The translations under genes and the position numbers were made by a program. The notes below the pieces were generated by a model, which saw only the letters and a program-made list of their open reading frames with translations, was not told where the DNA came from and searched no databases. Below, in pieces: positions 35,008-40,313 of a stretch of 40,313 nt of DNA. Origin of the DNA: Halobacteriovoraceae bacterium (GTDB taxonomy: Bacteria; Bdellovibrionota; Bacteriovoracia; Bacteriovoracales; Bacteriovoracaceae); NCBI GenBank assembly GCA_002718735.1, contig PBFR01000004.1, positions 1 to 40,313 on the forward strand, in the 5' to 3' direction. The stretch's first letter is position 1. Each line of letters starts with the position of its first letter.

Positions 35008-35877
35008 CTAACTAGCTTTGTCAGTTAATTCTTTTTCATATGCCAAAGGACTTTTATACCCCAAAGAGGAATGAAGTCTTTTGGCGTTGTATACTTCCTC
35101 GATAAATTTTGGAAGCTTTTTCATCACATCGTGGAAGGTTTTATATCCTTTAAAGTAGATTTCTTCATACTTGAGAGTCTTAAAAAATGACTCGATAAAA
35201 GCATTTTGAGTTGGGCTACCTTTGTCTGACATACTAATCCGAAATCCAGACTCTTTTAAATACCTAACGTATTCTTCAGATCGATACTGGGCACCTTGAT
35301 CACTATGGTGAATACAACCTTCTTTGATTGTTCTTCGAGAGAGTGCTGAGTCCAAAGCATTTATGCAGAGAACGTAATCCATCTTCTTTGAAATCGCCCA
35401 CCCAACTACGACTCGTGAATATATGTCTATAATTGCGGCCAGGTAAACAAAACCGCTCTCAAGCCTTATAAAGGTAATGTCTGTCGCCCATGCTTGGCCG
35501 GTAGCTGTAACTTCAAAATCTCTTAAAAGGTTTTCGAATGGCCTTCCATCGTTAAGCTTTTGATAAACTTGAAATTGATTTTTCTTTCTGACATGGCAAC
35601 TTTCAATTCCAAACTTCTTCATCAAGCGAAGAACCTTTTTATGATTAATCAAATGGCCTTTAGACCTCAGCTCCCGCTCAATCCGCCTATATCCATAGCC
35701 TGGAAAGTCTCCATTTATTTCCACTATCAATTTCTTCCACTCAAGGTCTGAGGTTACTTTTTCCTTATTTGTTTTATGGTAAAAGCTACTTCTTGAAATA
35801 CCCATTACTTCGCATCCTCTTTGAATTGTTCCCAATTCTCTGAGGTGATTACGGATGAAGATTCGCTTTTCAGCCAC
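35008..35877 (-). CDS. IS3-family transposase OrfB (DDE integrase domain)
   Basis: 289 residues; rve-type integrase core. An N-terminal HTH_21-like part (MGISRSSFYHKTN, YGYRRIERELR) is followed by the DDE triad: D in WATDITFI, D in HHSDQGAQYRS, and E in PTQNAFIESFFKTLKYE, with the spacing of IS3 members. The first codon in frame is GTG at 35877, inside the 3' end of orfA. In most IS3 elements this frame is reached by -1 frameshifting from orfA, and OrfB is in the -1 frame here. The four As in CTGAAAAGC are a weak slippery site. Catalytic residues intact. Confidence 0.92.
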   Translation of the reverse strand: MAEKRIFIRNHLRELGTIQRGCEVMGISRSSFYHKTNKEKVTSDLEWKKLIVEINGDFPGYGYRRIERELRSKGHLINHKKVLRLMKKFGIESCHVRKKNQFQVYQKLNDGRPFENLLRDFEVTATGQAWATDITFIRLESGFVYLAAIIDIYSRVVVGWAISKKMDYVLCINALDSALSRRTIKEGCIHHSDQGAQYRSEEYVRYLKESGFRISMSDKGSPTQNAFIESFFKTLKYEEIYFKGYKTFHDVMKKLPKFIEEVYNAKRLHSSLGYKSPLAYEKELTDKAS

Positions 35878-36194
35878 TGTATGTAACTTTCCGCTTTTTT
35901 TAACATCTTAACTTGCAGATACAGGTCTCCAAGTTCGGCCTTCAGAGATAGATTTTCTCTTTCAAGAGACTTCTCTCGCTCTGACTTAGTTTGTTCTTCT
36001 GCCCACTTTGGAGGATTGCTTTTCTTAATTCCGCTTCCTTTAAATTCCTTCACACAGCTGGCCACTGCACCTGGAGAAACTTGATATTTAGCAGCGGCCT
36101 GCCTGTAGGTCATTTCTTTAGCGACAACGGCCTCAGCAATGGATTTTCTGACTTCGTGGGGCAGTTTGTGAGGCCTGCCAATTGATTTTTTCAT
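35805..36194 (-). CDS. IS3-family OrfA (DNA-binding, leucine zipper)
   Basis: 129 residues. A helix-turn-helix region (MTYRQAAAKYQVSPGAVASCVKEF, about 28-51) binds the inverted repeats, and a C-terminal heptad region (EREKSLERENLSLKAELGDLYLQVKMLKK, about 72-100) serves dimerisation with the OrfAB product. It overlaps orfB by 73 nt in the 0/-1 arrangement expected for programmed frameshifting. GGAG lies before the ATG. Confidence 0.9.
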   Translation of the reverse strand: MKKSIGRPHKLPHEVRKSIAEAVVAKEMTYRQAAAKYQVSPGAVASCVKEFKGSGIKKSNPPKWAEEQTKSEREKSLERENLSLKAELGDLYLQVKMLKKAESYIQWLKSESSSVITSENWEQFKEDAK

Positions 36195-36287
36195 CTTAAA
36201 CTCCTCATATTTATTATAGCTGAGAAGCTAAGTTGGTCTTGTTCAGAAACTATTGCCTAGAGTGTCCAGTCGATGGGGTTCACTCCA

Positions 36288-36352
36288 AAGGCTCGCTTTT
36301 TCGACCAAGTTCCATTTTGTATTTTTAGTCTCTGCCTTTTCGAGCAGAGACT
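36288..36352 (-). repeat. Array element R2, truncated by the IS
   Basis: Only the part next to array gene 7 survives. The first hairpin is strong here (AGTCTCTGC/GCAGAGACT, 36352-36327) and is followed by a diverged stretch resembling the ACAAATTCCACTTCGATC part of other copies. The second hairpin, promoter-like end and start of gene 8 are replaced by the IS. Confidence 0.7.
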
Positions 36353-36362
36353 GATTATTTAA

Positions 36363-36779
36363 TTAGTGCTTAAAGTGTGCCTGAAGTAATTGAGAAGCTT
36401 CACAGTAAGTTATACTGTTAGAATTTCTTTTGAAACTTTTAATAAAGTCATCAGTTGCACCCTCATATTTCTCACTGAAATTAGGAACAATTGATCCAAT
36501 TTGGATTAATCTGGTTTGAAGATAACGATTTAATTTTTCATTTGTTGAATATTTACTTGGCCAAAGATAATCACCAGATTTAGTTACCATCACATCTTTA
36601 GCTGTTGCATATTCAGTTAGTTCAAGGTCTCTGTCTAACATAGCGGCTTTATTGAGATTAATATCAGTAGCCTCCATCCAAAAGAATGCATTATTGATTT
36701 TAGATTTAGTATTTACTCCGCACGCAAATGTTTGTGCAGCAAATATTGATAAGGCCATAAAAACAACTGTTTTTTTCAT
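36363..36779 (-). CDS. Array gene 7: small secreted protein
   Basis: 138 residues. Signal peptide MKKTVVFMALSIFAAQTFA, mature chain starting CGVNTK, so the cysteine at +1 could be disulfide-bonded with the only other one (ITYCEAS) near the C-terminus. ACG differs from most lipoboxes (F-A-C would be TFAC), so lipidation is possible but not convincing. Largely helical (INNAFFWMEATDINLNKAAML, LNRYLQTRLIQIG). GAGGAG lies before the ATG; element R3 ends 37 nt upstream. No family recognised. Confidence 0.72.
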   Translation of the reverse strand: MKKTVVFMALSIFAAQTFACGVNTKSKINNAFFWMEATDINLNKAAMLDRDLELTEYATAKDVMVTKSGDYLWPSKYSTNEKLNRYLQTRLIQIGSIVPNFSEKYEGATDDFIKSFKRNSNSITYCEASQLLQAHFKH

Positions 36780-36815
36780 ATTCTTCTCCTCGAGCTCATG
36801 CTCATTTACCTAATC

Positions 36816-36945
36816 GTTTATGTCCAAACCGTGTTTACAGTTTCTTTGTTTTACAAATATGTGCATCAAACCATGATTTTAAAGACGATCTTTCTTGATC
36901 GAAGTGGAATTTGTTTTAAGTCTCCGTCTTATTAAACAGAGACTT
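36816..36945 (-). repeat. Array element R3
   Basis: Intact. First hairpin AAGTCTCTG/CGGAGACTT on the minus strand, containing one U.G pair that would be a C.A mismatch on the plus strand. Second hairpin CGATC/GATCG, conserved TGATGCACAT block, and GGTTTGGACATAAAC at the downstream end. The upstream stop codon TAG lies 9 nt before the hairpin. Confidence 0.88.
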
Positions 36946-36954
36946 GTTCGTTAT

Positions 36955-37362
36955 CTAGTAGTTATAGAGTGTGTTAATTACTTCAAACTCTTCTCGAAGC
37001 TCTTCCTTCGTAACTCCTCTTCTCATTGTCGATCTTGTGAGCTCATTCATACGTTTTTGTAATTCAGTATCTTCTTCCACTATAGCACAAGCTTCTTCCC
37101 CTACGTTTTCGGCGTTTTCAAGCCTTTTTTGTAAATCTGTACCAAAGTAGTTGGGACTATATTGAATAGTCTGAATTGCCATAGATATAGCTCCTGTCGG
37201 AAGTTCCTTCATTACGCCCTTTGCTATAGGTCTATATACTTTCGCTGCCTCTATAAATTCCTCAGTTCTTTCACAGAATGTTAGATTATCTGCAGATTCA
37301 TCACTGGCATAACCAAAGGAAGAAATAGTCAATAGCGACAAGCTTAGTAATATTTTTTTCAT
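36955..37362 (-). CDS. Array gene 6: small secreted protein
   Basis: 135 residues. Signal peptide MKKILLSLSLLTISSFGYA, then a helical mature protein with two cysteines (LTFCERTEEF and EEACAIVEED). Heavily charged C-terminal helix (RRGVTKEELREEFEVINTL). AGGAGA lies 7 nt before the ATG and element R4 ends 37 nt upstream. No resemblance to the neighbouring array proteins apart from size and export signal; family not recognised. Confidence 0.75.
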   Translation of the reverse strand: MKKILLSLSLLTISSFGYASDESADNLTFCERTEEFIEAAKVYRPIAKGVMKELPTGAISMAIQTIQYSPNYFGTDLQKRLENAENVGEEACAIVEEDTELQKRMNELTRSTMRRGVTKEELREEFEVINTLYNY

Positions 37363-37398
37363 TTTGTTCTCCTATTTTTTTTAATTATTAAAGTAATA

Positions 37399-37529
37399 GT
37401 TTATATCCAAACCGTGTTTATTGTTTCTTTGCCTTTATATAAATGTGCATCAAACCTTGATTCTAAAGAGGATCTTTCGTGATCGAAGTGAAGTTTGTTT
37501 TAAGTCTCTGCCTTTCTAAACAGAGACTT
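37399..37529 (-). repeat. Array element R4
   Basis: Intact. Hairpin AAGTCTCTG/CAGAGACTT (37529-37502), second hairpin, TTTGATGCACATTTATATAAAGG block and GGTTTGGATATAAAC downstream end. The conserved TAGATAA that ends gene 5 belongs to the conserved block. Confidence 0.9.
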
Positions 37530-37542
37530 ACAATTTATCTAG

Positions 37543-37893
37543 TTAAATGCAATCAAATTTATCAAGGTCGTTGGAGTAAATCTCTCCACACCTATTTATT
37601 TTTTCAATGGTTTTGCCGAATTCAAGACAACCCATCTTCCCATCTATCGAAGAAAAAGCATCATCACAAGCTGAGACAAACTTCGCTTCACGCATTTTAA
37701 AAACACAATCCACTTTGTCTTTATCGAAGAAAAACGCCTCTCCACAAGCTTTAAACACTGAAGGCTCAAAAGTGGAGCTCTCGCACCACTCTACATTTTC
37801 AGGGTATGAGAAAGCACTCTTGCACAGCTTTAAAGGAGCCGCAAATGATGACATAGAAGTTGAAAGCATTAATCCTAATAATATTTTTTTCAT
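37543..37893 (-). CDS. Array gene 5: secreted protein with a cysteine every 13 residues
   Basis: 116 residues from the ATG at 37893 (CGGAGA upstream); a longer frame starting at a TTG at 37932 would run through the array element. Signal peptide MKKILLGLMLSTSMSSFA. The mature chain is four copies of a 26-residue unit with two cysteines each: C-x12-C-x12 repeated exactly, eight cysteines in all (KLCKSAF, VEWCESS, KACGEAF, VDCVFK, SACDDAF, MGCLEF, NRCGEIY, FDCI). Each unit has an aromatic at the position four after the first Cys. The strict spacing suggests stacked disulfide-stapled helical hairpins. No known family recalled. Confidence 0.8.
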   Translation of the reverse strand: MKKILLGLMLSTSMSSFAAPLKLCKSAFSYPENVEWCESSTFEPSVFKACGEAFFFDKDKVDCVFKMREAKFVSACDDAFSSIDGKMGCLEFGKTIEKINRCGEIYSNDLDKFDCI

Positions 37894-37920
37894 AAGGTTT
37901 CTCCGTTCACAGAAGTAATG

Positions 37921-38050
37921 GTTTATATCCAAACCGTGTTTATTGTTTCTTGGCCTTTAAATATATTTGCATCAATCCTTGACTTCAAAGACGATCTTTC
38001 TTGATCGAAGTGAATTTGTGTTAAGTCTCCGCCTTATTAAACAGAGACTT
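37921..38050 (-). repeat. Array element R5
   Basis: Intact. First hairpin AAGTCTCTG/CGGAGACTT with one U.G pair, second hairpin CGATC/GATCG, GGTTTGGATATAAAC end. Here the conserved TAG next to the hairpin is not the stop used by gene 4, which ends 14 nt earlier, so the element border is preserved independently of the reading frame. Confidence 0.9.
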
Positions 38051-38073
38051 CTTCGCTATCTAGTGGCTTTTGA

Positions 38074-38424
38074 CTAATCAAAACCTCCACCATCGAAAAT
38101 ACAATCAACATTATTAAGTTTAGATGCATACCTTTTAAATTCTTTCGCTTCCTCTTCTAACACTAGTGAGCTTGTCGCTTTAACCATATCAAGGTAGGAT
38201 AAAGCTCTTGTTTGGGCTATAACTCGTGCCTCTTCAGCATTATTTGCGTAAATTTTGTTGTACGTCTTTGATAGATCCTCTTTACTTCCATATGAATCAA
38301 ACTTCGCCCAACAAATGAATAAAGAAAGATCTTCATATTCGCTGTTTCTTTCTGGCGAAGGGATATTTCCATAGGCAGGCAGTGAAAGTAATACCAAAAT
38401 CTGACAGATCAAAAAGTTCTTCAA
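38074..38424 (-). CDS. Array gene 4: small secreted protein
   Basis: 116 residues, starting at a TTG at 38424 with a strong GGAGGA upstream. Signal peptide MKNFLICQILVLLSLPAYG. The mature part is helical and charged (NKIYANNAEEARVIAQTRAL, LVLEEEAKEFKRYASKLN) with two cysteines (LFICWAKF, VDCIFDGG). Element R6 ends 28 nt upstream. The stop precedes the usual position by about 14 nt. Family not recognised. Confidence 0.72.
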   Translation of the reverse strand: MKNFLICQILVLLSLPAYGNIPSPERNSEYEDLSLFICWAKFDSYGSKEDLSKTYNKIYANNAEEARVIAQTRALSYLDMVKATSSLVLEEEAKEFKRYASKLNNVDCIFDGGGFD

Positions 38425-38451
38425 AATATCCTCCAGTACAGAAATCTAATG

Positions 38452-38582
38452 GTCTATATCCAAACCGTTTTTATTATTTCTTTGCCTTTACATAAATGTG
38501 CATCAAACCCTGATTCTAAAGACGATCATTCGTGATCGAAGTGAAGTTTGTATTAAGTCTCTGCCTTTCTAAACAGAGACTT
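38452..38582 (-). repeat. Array element R6
   Basis: Intact; the hairpin half is nearly identical to R1 (CGATCATTCGTGATCG and AAGTCTCTG/CAGAGACTT), while the promoter half is closest to R4, R5 and R8 (TTTGATGCACATTTATGTAAAGG, GGTTTGGATATAGAC). The copies therefore look mosaic. Confidence 0.9.
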
Positions 38583-38591
38583 AGTTGATAG

Positions 38592-39017
38592 TTAGTCTTT
38601 AAAAGTATTAACTAGTTCCTCAACAGTTTTTCCTGCGTCTTCAGCTACATCCTGAAAAAAAGCGCTAGAAGGACCTGCGACTTTAAATGATTTCAGTTTA
38701 TCATGTTGATAATTTGATTTTACGAAGATTCTCTCCGAGATCTCAGATCCGGCGAAACCATAAGGAAGTACGTCACAGCTTGTTTTTGGAAAATAGGCCT
38801 CAACCTTTTCCATCGTTTTGGGGCTGAGGCTTCTCTCAAGCTCAATATCCACTGGTTCTAACATAACAACAGGAGCTAAAATATCATCCGAAGTTATAAA
38901 AGTAACCTCACCAAAAGTTTTAGTCATAATACCACCTTTATAGTTGCACTCTTTTACATAAGAACCAAATGATGAAAATGATGTAACTAGAAATAAAGTT
39001 GTAATAATTTTTCTCAT
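38592..39017 (-). CDS. Array gene 3: small secreted protein
   Basis: 141 residues. Signal peptide MRKIITTLFLVTSFSSFG, mature chain starting SYVKECNYKGG. Two cysteines (KECNY, TSCDVL). A beta-rich first half (GIMTKTFGEVTFITSDDIL, VVMLEPVDIELERSL) and a helical end (VAEDAGKTVEELVNTFKD). AAAGGA lies before the ATG; element R7 ends 30 nt upstream. Function unknown. Confidence 0.74.
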   Translation of the reverse strand: MRKIITTLFLVTSFSSFGSYVKECNYKGGIMTKTFGEVTFITSDDILAPVVMLEPVDIELERSLSPKTMEKVEAYFPKTSCDVLPYGFAGSEISERIFVKSNYQHDKLKSFKVAGPSSAFFQDVAEDAGKTVEELVNTFKD

Positions 39018-39046
39018 ATAAATTTCCTTTGTGTATAAATTTTATG

Positions 39047-39158
39047 GTTCATATCCAAACCGTGTTTTCAGTTTATTTGTTATTACATTAATGTGCATCA
39101 AACCATGGCTTTAAAGACGATCTTTCTTGATCGAAGTGGAATTTGTTTTAAGTCTCTG
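39047..39158 (-). repeat. Array element R7, first hairpin decayed
   Basis: Promoter half and second hairpin (CGATC/GATCG) are conserved, but only one arm of the first hairpin (the AAGTCTCTG side on the plus strand, 39150-39158) remains; the other arm is replaced by unrelated sequence up to the stop of gene 2 at 39183. Confidence 0.82.
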
Positions 39159-39182
39159 TCTTTCCTGTATAGTTCACGGGGC

Positions 39183-39524
39183 TTAGTCCAGGAAACTATG
39201 CAGTGTTTCCTCAATCTGTTCTAATATTTTTGAATGCTGGTCACAAGAAGTTAGACCTTCTTGAGTTTCAAATTGACTTGCTGAAAGTGCCAGCAAGACA
39301 GTCATTGCCTCTCCCCTTTTAATTTGATTAGCTCTTTCTAATTGAATAGTTTTTTCTTGGAGTTGCTTATTGATAGCAACTTCTTCATGGCACTCAAGTT
39401 GATTATCTGCATCCCTCTCCATTTGAGCTTTTTCTTTAAGATTATTAAGCATTTCTGCATGAGTATCAGCATATGAAGAAATCGCACCCGATATAAGAAA
39501 CAGCCCTATTATTAATTTTTTCAT
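39183..39524 (-). CDS. Array gene 2: small secreted protein, helical
   Basis: 113 residues. Signal peptide MKKLIIGLFLISGAISSYA, then an almost wholly helical, charged mature protein with coiled-coil character (EMLNNLKEKAQMERDADN, INKQLQEKTIQLERANQI, ILEQIEETLHSFLD) and two cysteines (LECHEEV, TSCDQHS). GGAGTAG lies before the ATG; element R8 ends 27 nt upstream. Function unknown. Confidence 0.74.
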   Translation of the reverse strand: MKKLIIGLFLISGAISSYADTHAEMLNNLKEKAQMERDADNQLECHEEVAINKQLQEKTIQLERANQIKRGEAMTVLLALSASQFETQEGLTSCDQHSKILEQIEETLHSFLD

Positions 39525-39550
39525 TTTCTACTCCAACTATTTAAGTAATG

Positions 39551-39678
39551 GTTTATATCCAAACCGTGGTTAATTATTTCTTTGCCTTTACATAAATGTG
39601 CATCAAACCTTGATTCTAAAGACGATCTTTCCTGATCGAATTTATTTCAAGTCTATGTTTTTTTTAACCAGAGTTTTT
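39551..39678 (-). repeat. Array element R8, first hairpin weakened
   Basis: Good promoter half (GGTTTGGATATAAAC end, TTTGATGCACATTTATGTAAAGG) and second hairpin (CGATC and GATCG arms near 39623-39638), then a short deletion relative to other copies. The first hairpin retains only about five pairs (CTATG/CAGAG region). This is the first copy of the array in transcription order. Confidence 0.85.
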
Positions 39679-39694
39679 ATCGATAACTAGGTCA

Positions 39695-40069
39695 TTAGTA
39701 TGGCGACCATTTTTTTACTTTGGCATCATAATCAAATGATCTGCGTTGATTGTCGCCACAGGTAATATGGATGGCATGATAGCTATATACAACTTCTTCC
39801 ACAGAGCAATTTACGACCCCTTTCACAGTAACTTTGCGAGAAACAGCGCCGCCTTGTAGCACATCAAACTCAAAAGAGTCTGTATCCACAAGCACTTCTT
39901 TTTTATTAAAAAATGTATCTAACAAATGCTTAGTTGTGGAAAAAAAGGTCTCTCGTTCCTGAAGAGCCTTCACCTCACCACCCATTATTCTTGCTTCAAA
40001 TGAGTCCAGTTCAAGAGCGAAAGATGGCACTGATACCAAAAGTGTTAATCCAAGTAATAGTTTATCCAT
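39695..40069 (-). CDS. Array gene 1: small secreted protein
   Basis: 124 residues. Signal peptide MDKLLLGLTLLVSVPSFA, mature chain with a helical start (ELDSFEARIMGGEVKALQERE) and a beta-type second half (SRKVTVKGVVNCSVEEVVYSYHAIHITCGD) holding both cysteines. AAAGGG lies before the ATG. Unlike the other array genes it has no array element upstream, so it either has an unrelated promoter or marks the edge of the array. The conserved TAG block lies a few nt after its TAA stop. Confidence 0.74.
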   Translation of the reverse strand: MDKLLLGLTLLVSVPSFALELDSFEARIMGGEVKALQERETFFSTTKHLLDTFFNKKEVLVDTDSFEFDVLQGGAVSRKVTVKGVVNCSVEEVVYSYHAIHITCGDNQRRSFDYDAKVKKWSPY

Positions 40070-40168
40070 AAGGCCCTTTCTTTCATTTAAGTATTATCTT
40101 TAATTTTAATCTTGATTAGATTCTCCCAGTTTTGGTGATTCCTCGCTAGACGCTTTGTAATTGTTAAT

Positions 40169-40306
40169 ATGGGTGTCAAAAAATTCTACAGTGAATTTGT
40201 AAGCGCCCCAAATGTTGTGCAGATTTTTTTATTTAAGATTGAGCTATCAATTGACCGAGATATGGCAAATTTTCATGTCGATTATGGCGATCTAGAAGGT
40301 ATTTAA
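40169..40306 (+). CDS. Possible small protein at the right edge
   Basis: 45-codon frame from ATG 40169 to TAA 40304-40306 (begins MGVKKFYSEFV, ends DYGDLEGI). No clear ribosome site and no recognised family. It is listed because it fills most of the otherwise empty 240 bp next to the array. May be chance. Confidence 0.25.
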   Translation: MGVKKFYSEFVSAPNVVQIFLFKIELSIDRDMANFHVDYGDLEGI

Positions 40307-40313
40307 AAAAACT

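Larger units (their letters stand above)
34957..36287 (-). mobile_element. IS3-family insertion sequence inside the array
   Basis: About 1.33 kb. Terminal inverted repeats start TGGAGTGAACCCC at both ends (34957 onward; reverse complement ending at 36287) and continue as T-G-[GA]-[TC]-TGGACA; if the repeat is taken from TGAACC, the borders are 34962 and 36282. Two overlapping frames, orfA and orfB, occupy the minus strand. No 3-5 bp target duplication is visible on either choice of border, and most of one array element is missing beside it, so insertion was followed by or caused a deletion. Confidence 0.9.

Noticed and set aside
37894..37932. N-terminal extension of array gene 5
   Set aside because: It would begin at a TTG and run through conserved element R5, and the signal peptide starts at 37893.
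34521..39678. Repeats as a CRISPR array
   Set aside because: The repeats are about 130 bp and separated by coding sequences of 350-500 bp.
33968..40069. Array as a classical integron (attC sites with an IntI)
   Set aside because: Elements are about the size of attC sites, but I find no RYYYAAC/GTTRRRY core pair and no overall palindrome, each unit seems to carry its own promoter, and the only tyrosine recombinase is 31 kb away and lacks a visible IntI-type insertion.

Overview
The window looks like a chromosomal segment from a low-GC, Gram-negative predatory bacterium of the Bdellovibrionota, most likely the Bacteriovorax/Halobacteriovorax side. The grounds are inference: AT-rich codon use with many AGA arginines, many small secreted proteins of no recognised family, Cys-rich type IV prepilin-like proteins, lipoproteins, and degenerate two-component and HD-GYP signalling proteins. 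No rRNA, tRNA, CRISPR array or phage module was seen.

Layout. 1-4 kb: the N-terminal part of a DbpA-like DEAD-box helicase runs off the left edge. It is followed by a tandem pair of paralogous secreted proteins, a secreted 14-residue-repeat protein, a XerC-like tyrosine recombinase and, divergent from the recombinase, an unidentified structured RNA of about 215 nt with a strong terminator. 4-8 kb: housekeeping, namely an MgtC-family membrane protein, aconitase A and an RDD membrane protein. 8-12 kb: four unrelated secreted or lipoprotein hypotheticals and two gene-poor stretches. 12-22.8 kb: a seven-gene minus-strand cluster. In order of transcription it encodes a 672-residue secreted protein, a transglutaminase-like domain joined to a predicted outer-membrane barrel, a degenerate HD-GYP protein, a lipoprotein with a formylglycine-enzyme/C-type-lectin-like domain, and three prepilin-like proteins, two of which share a Cys-rich C-terminal module. 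I read it as a surface-adhesion or pilus-tip system. 22.8-24.8 kb: a GltS-like transporter, a pseudo-receiver and a CheY-like receiver. 24.8-29 kb: lipid and RNA metabolism (FadD, methyltransferase, MnmC-like protein, FabK). 29-34 kb: secreted or membrane hydrolase-like proteins (ClpP-fold, phospholipase-A2-like, HtpX, ceramidase-like, YiiX-like papain fold).

34-40 kb is the most striking part. It is an array of nine minus-strand genes, each for a different small exported protein. Eight of the nine genes are preceded by a copy of the same roughly 130-bp element, seven copies intact or nearly so and one a remnant. Each element starts at or near the stop codon of the upstream gene, carries two hairpins and an apparent promoter, and ends 27-37 nt before the next start codon. 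The coding regions are unrelated by eye while the control DNA is conserved, so the units look like interchangeable cassettes. An IS3-family element has entered one unit and removed its control element and the start of its gene. One array protein has a regular repeat with a cysteine every 13 residues. I regard this array as the best candidate for an undescribed system; the pilin cluster and the orphan RNA come next.
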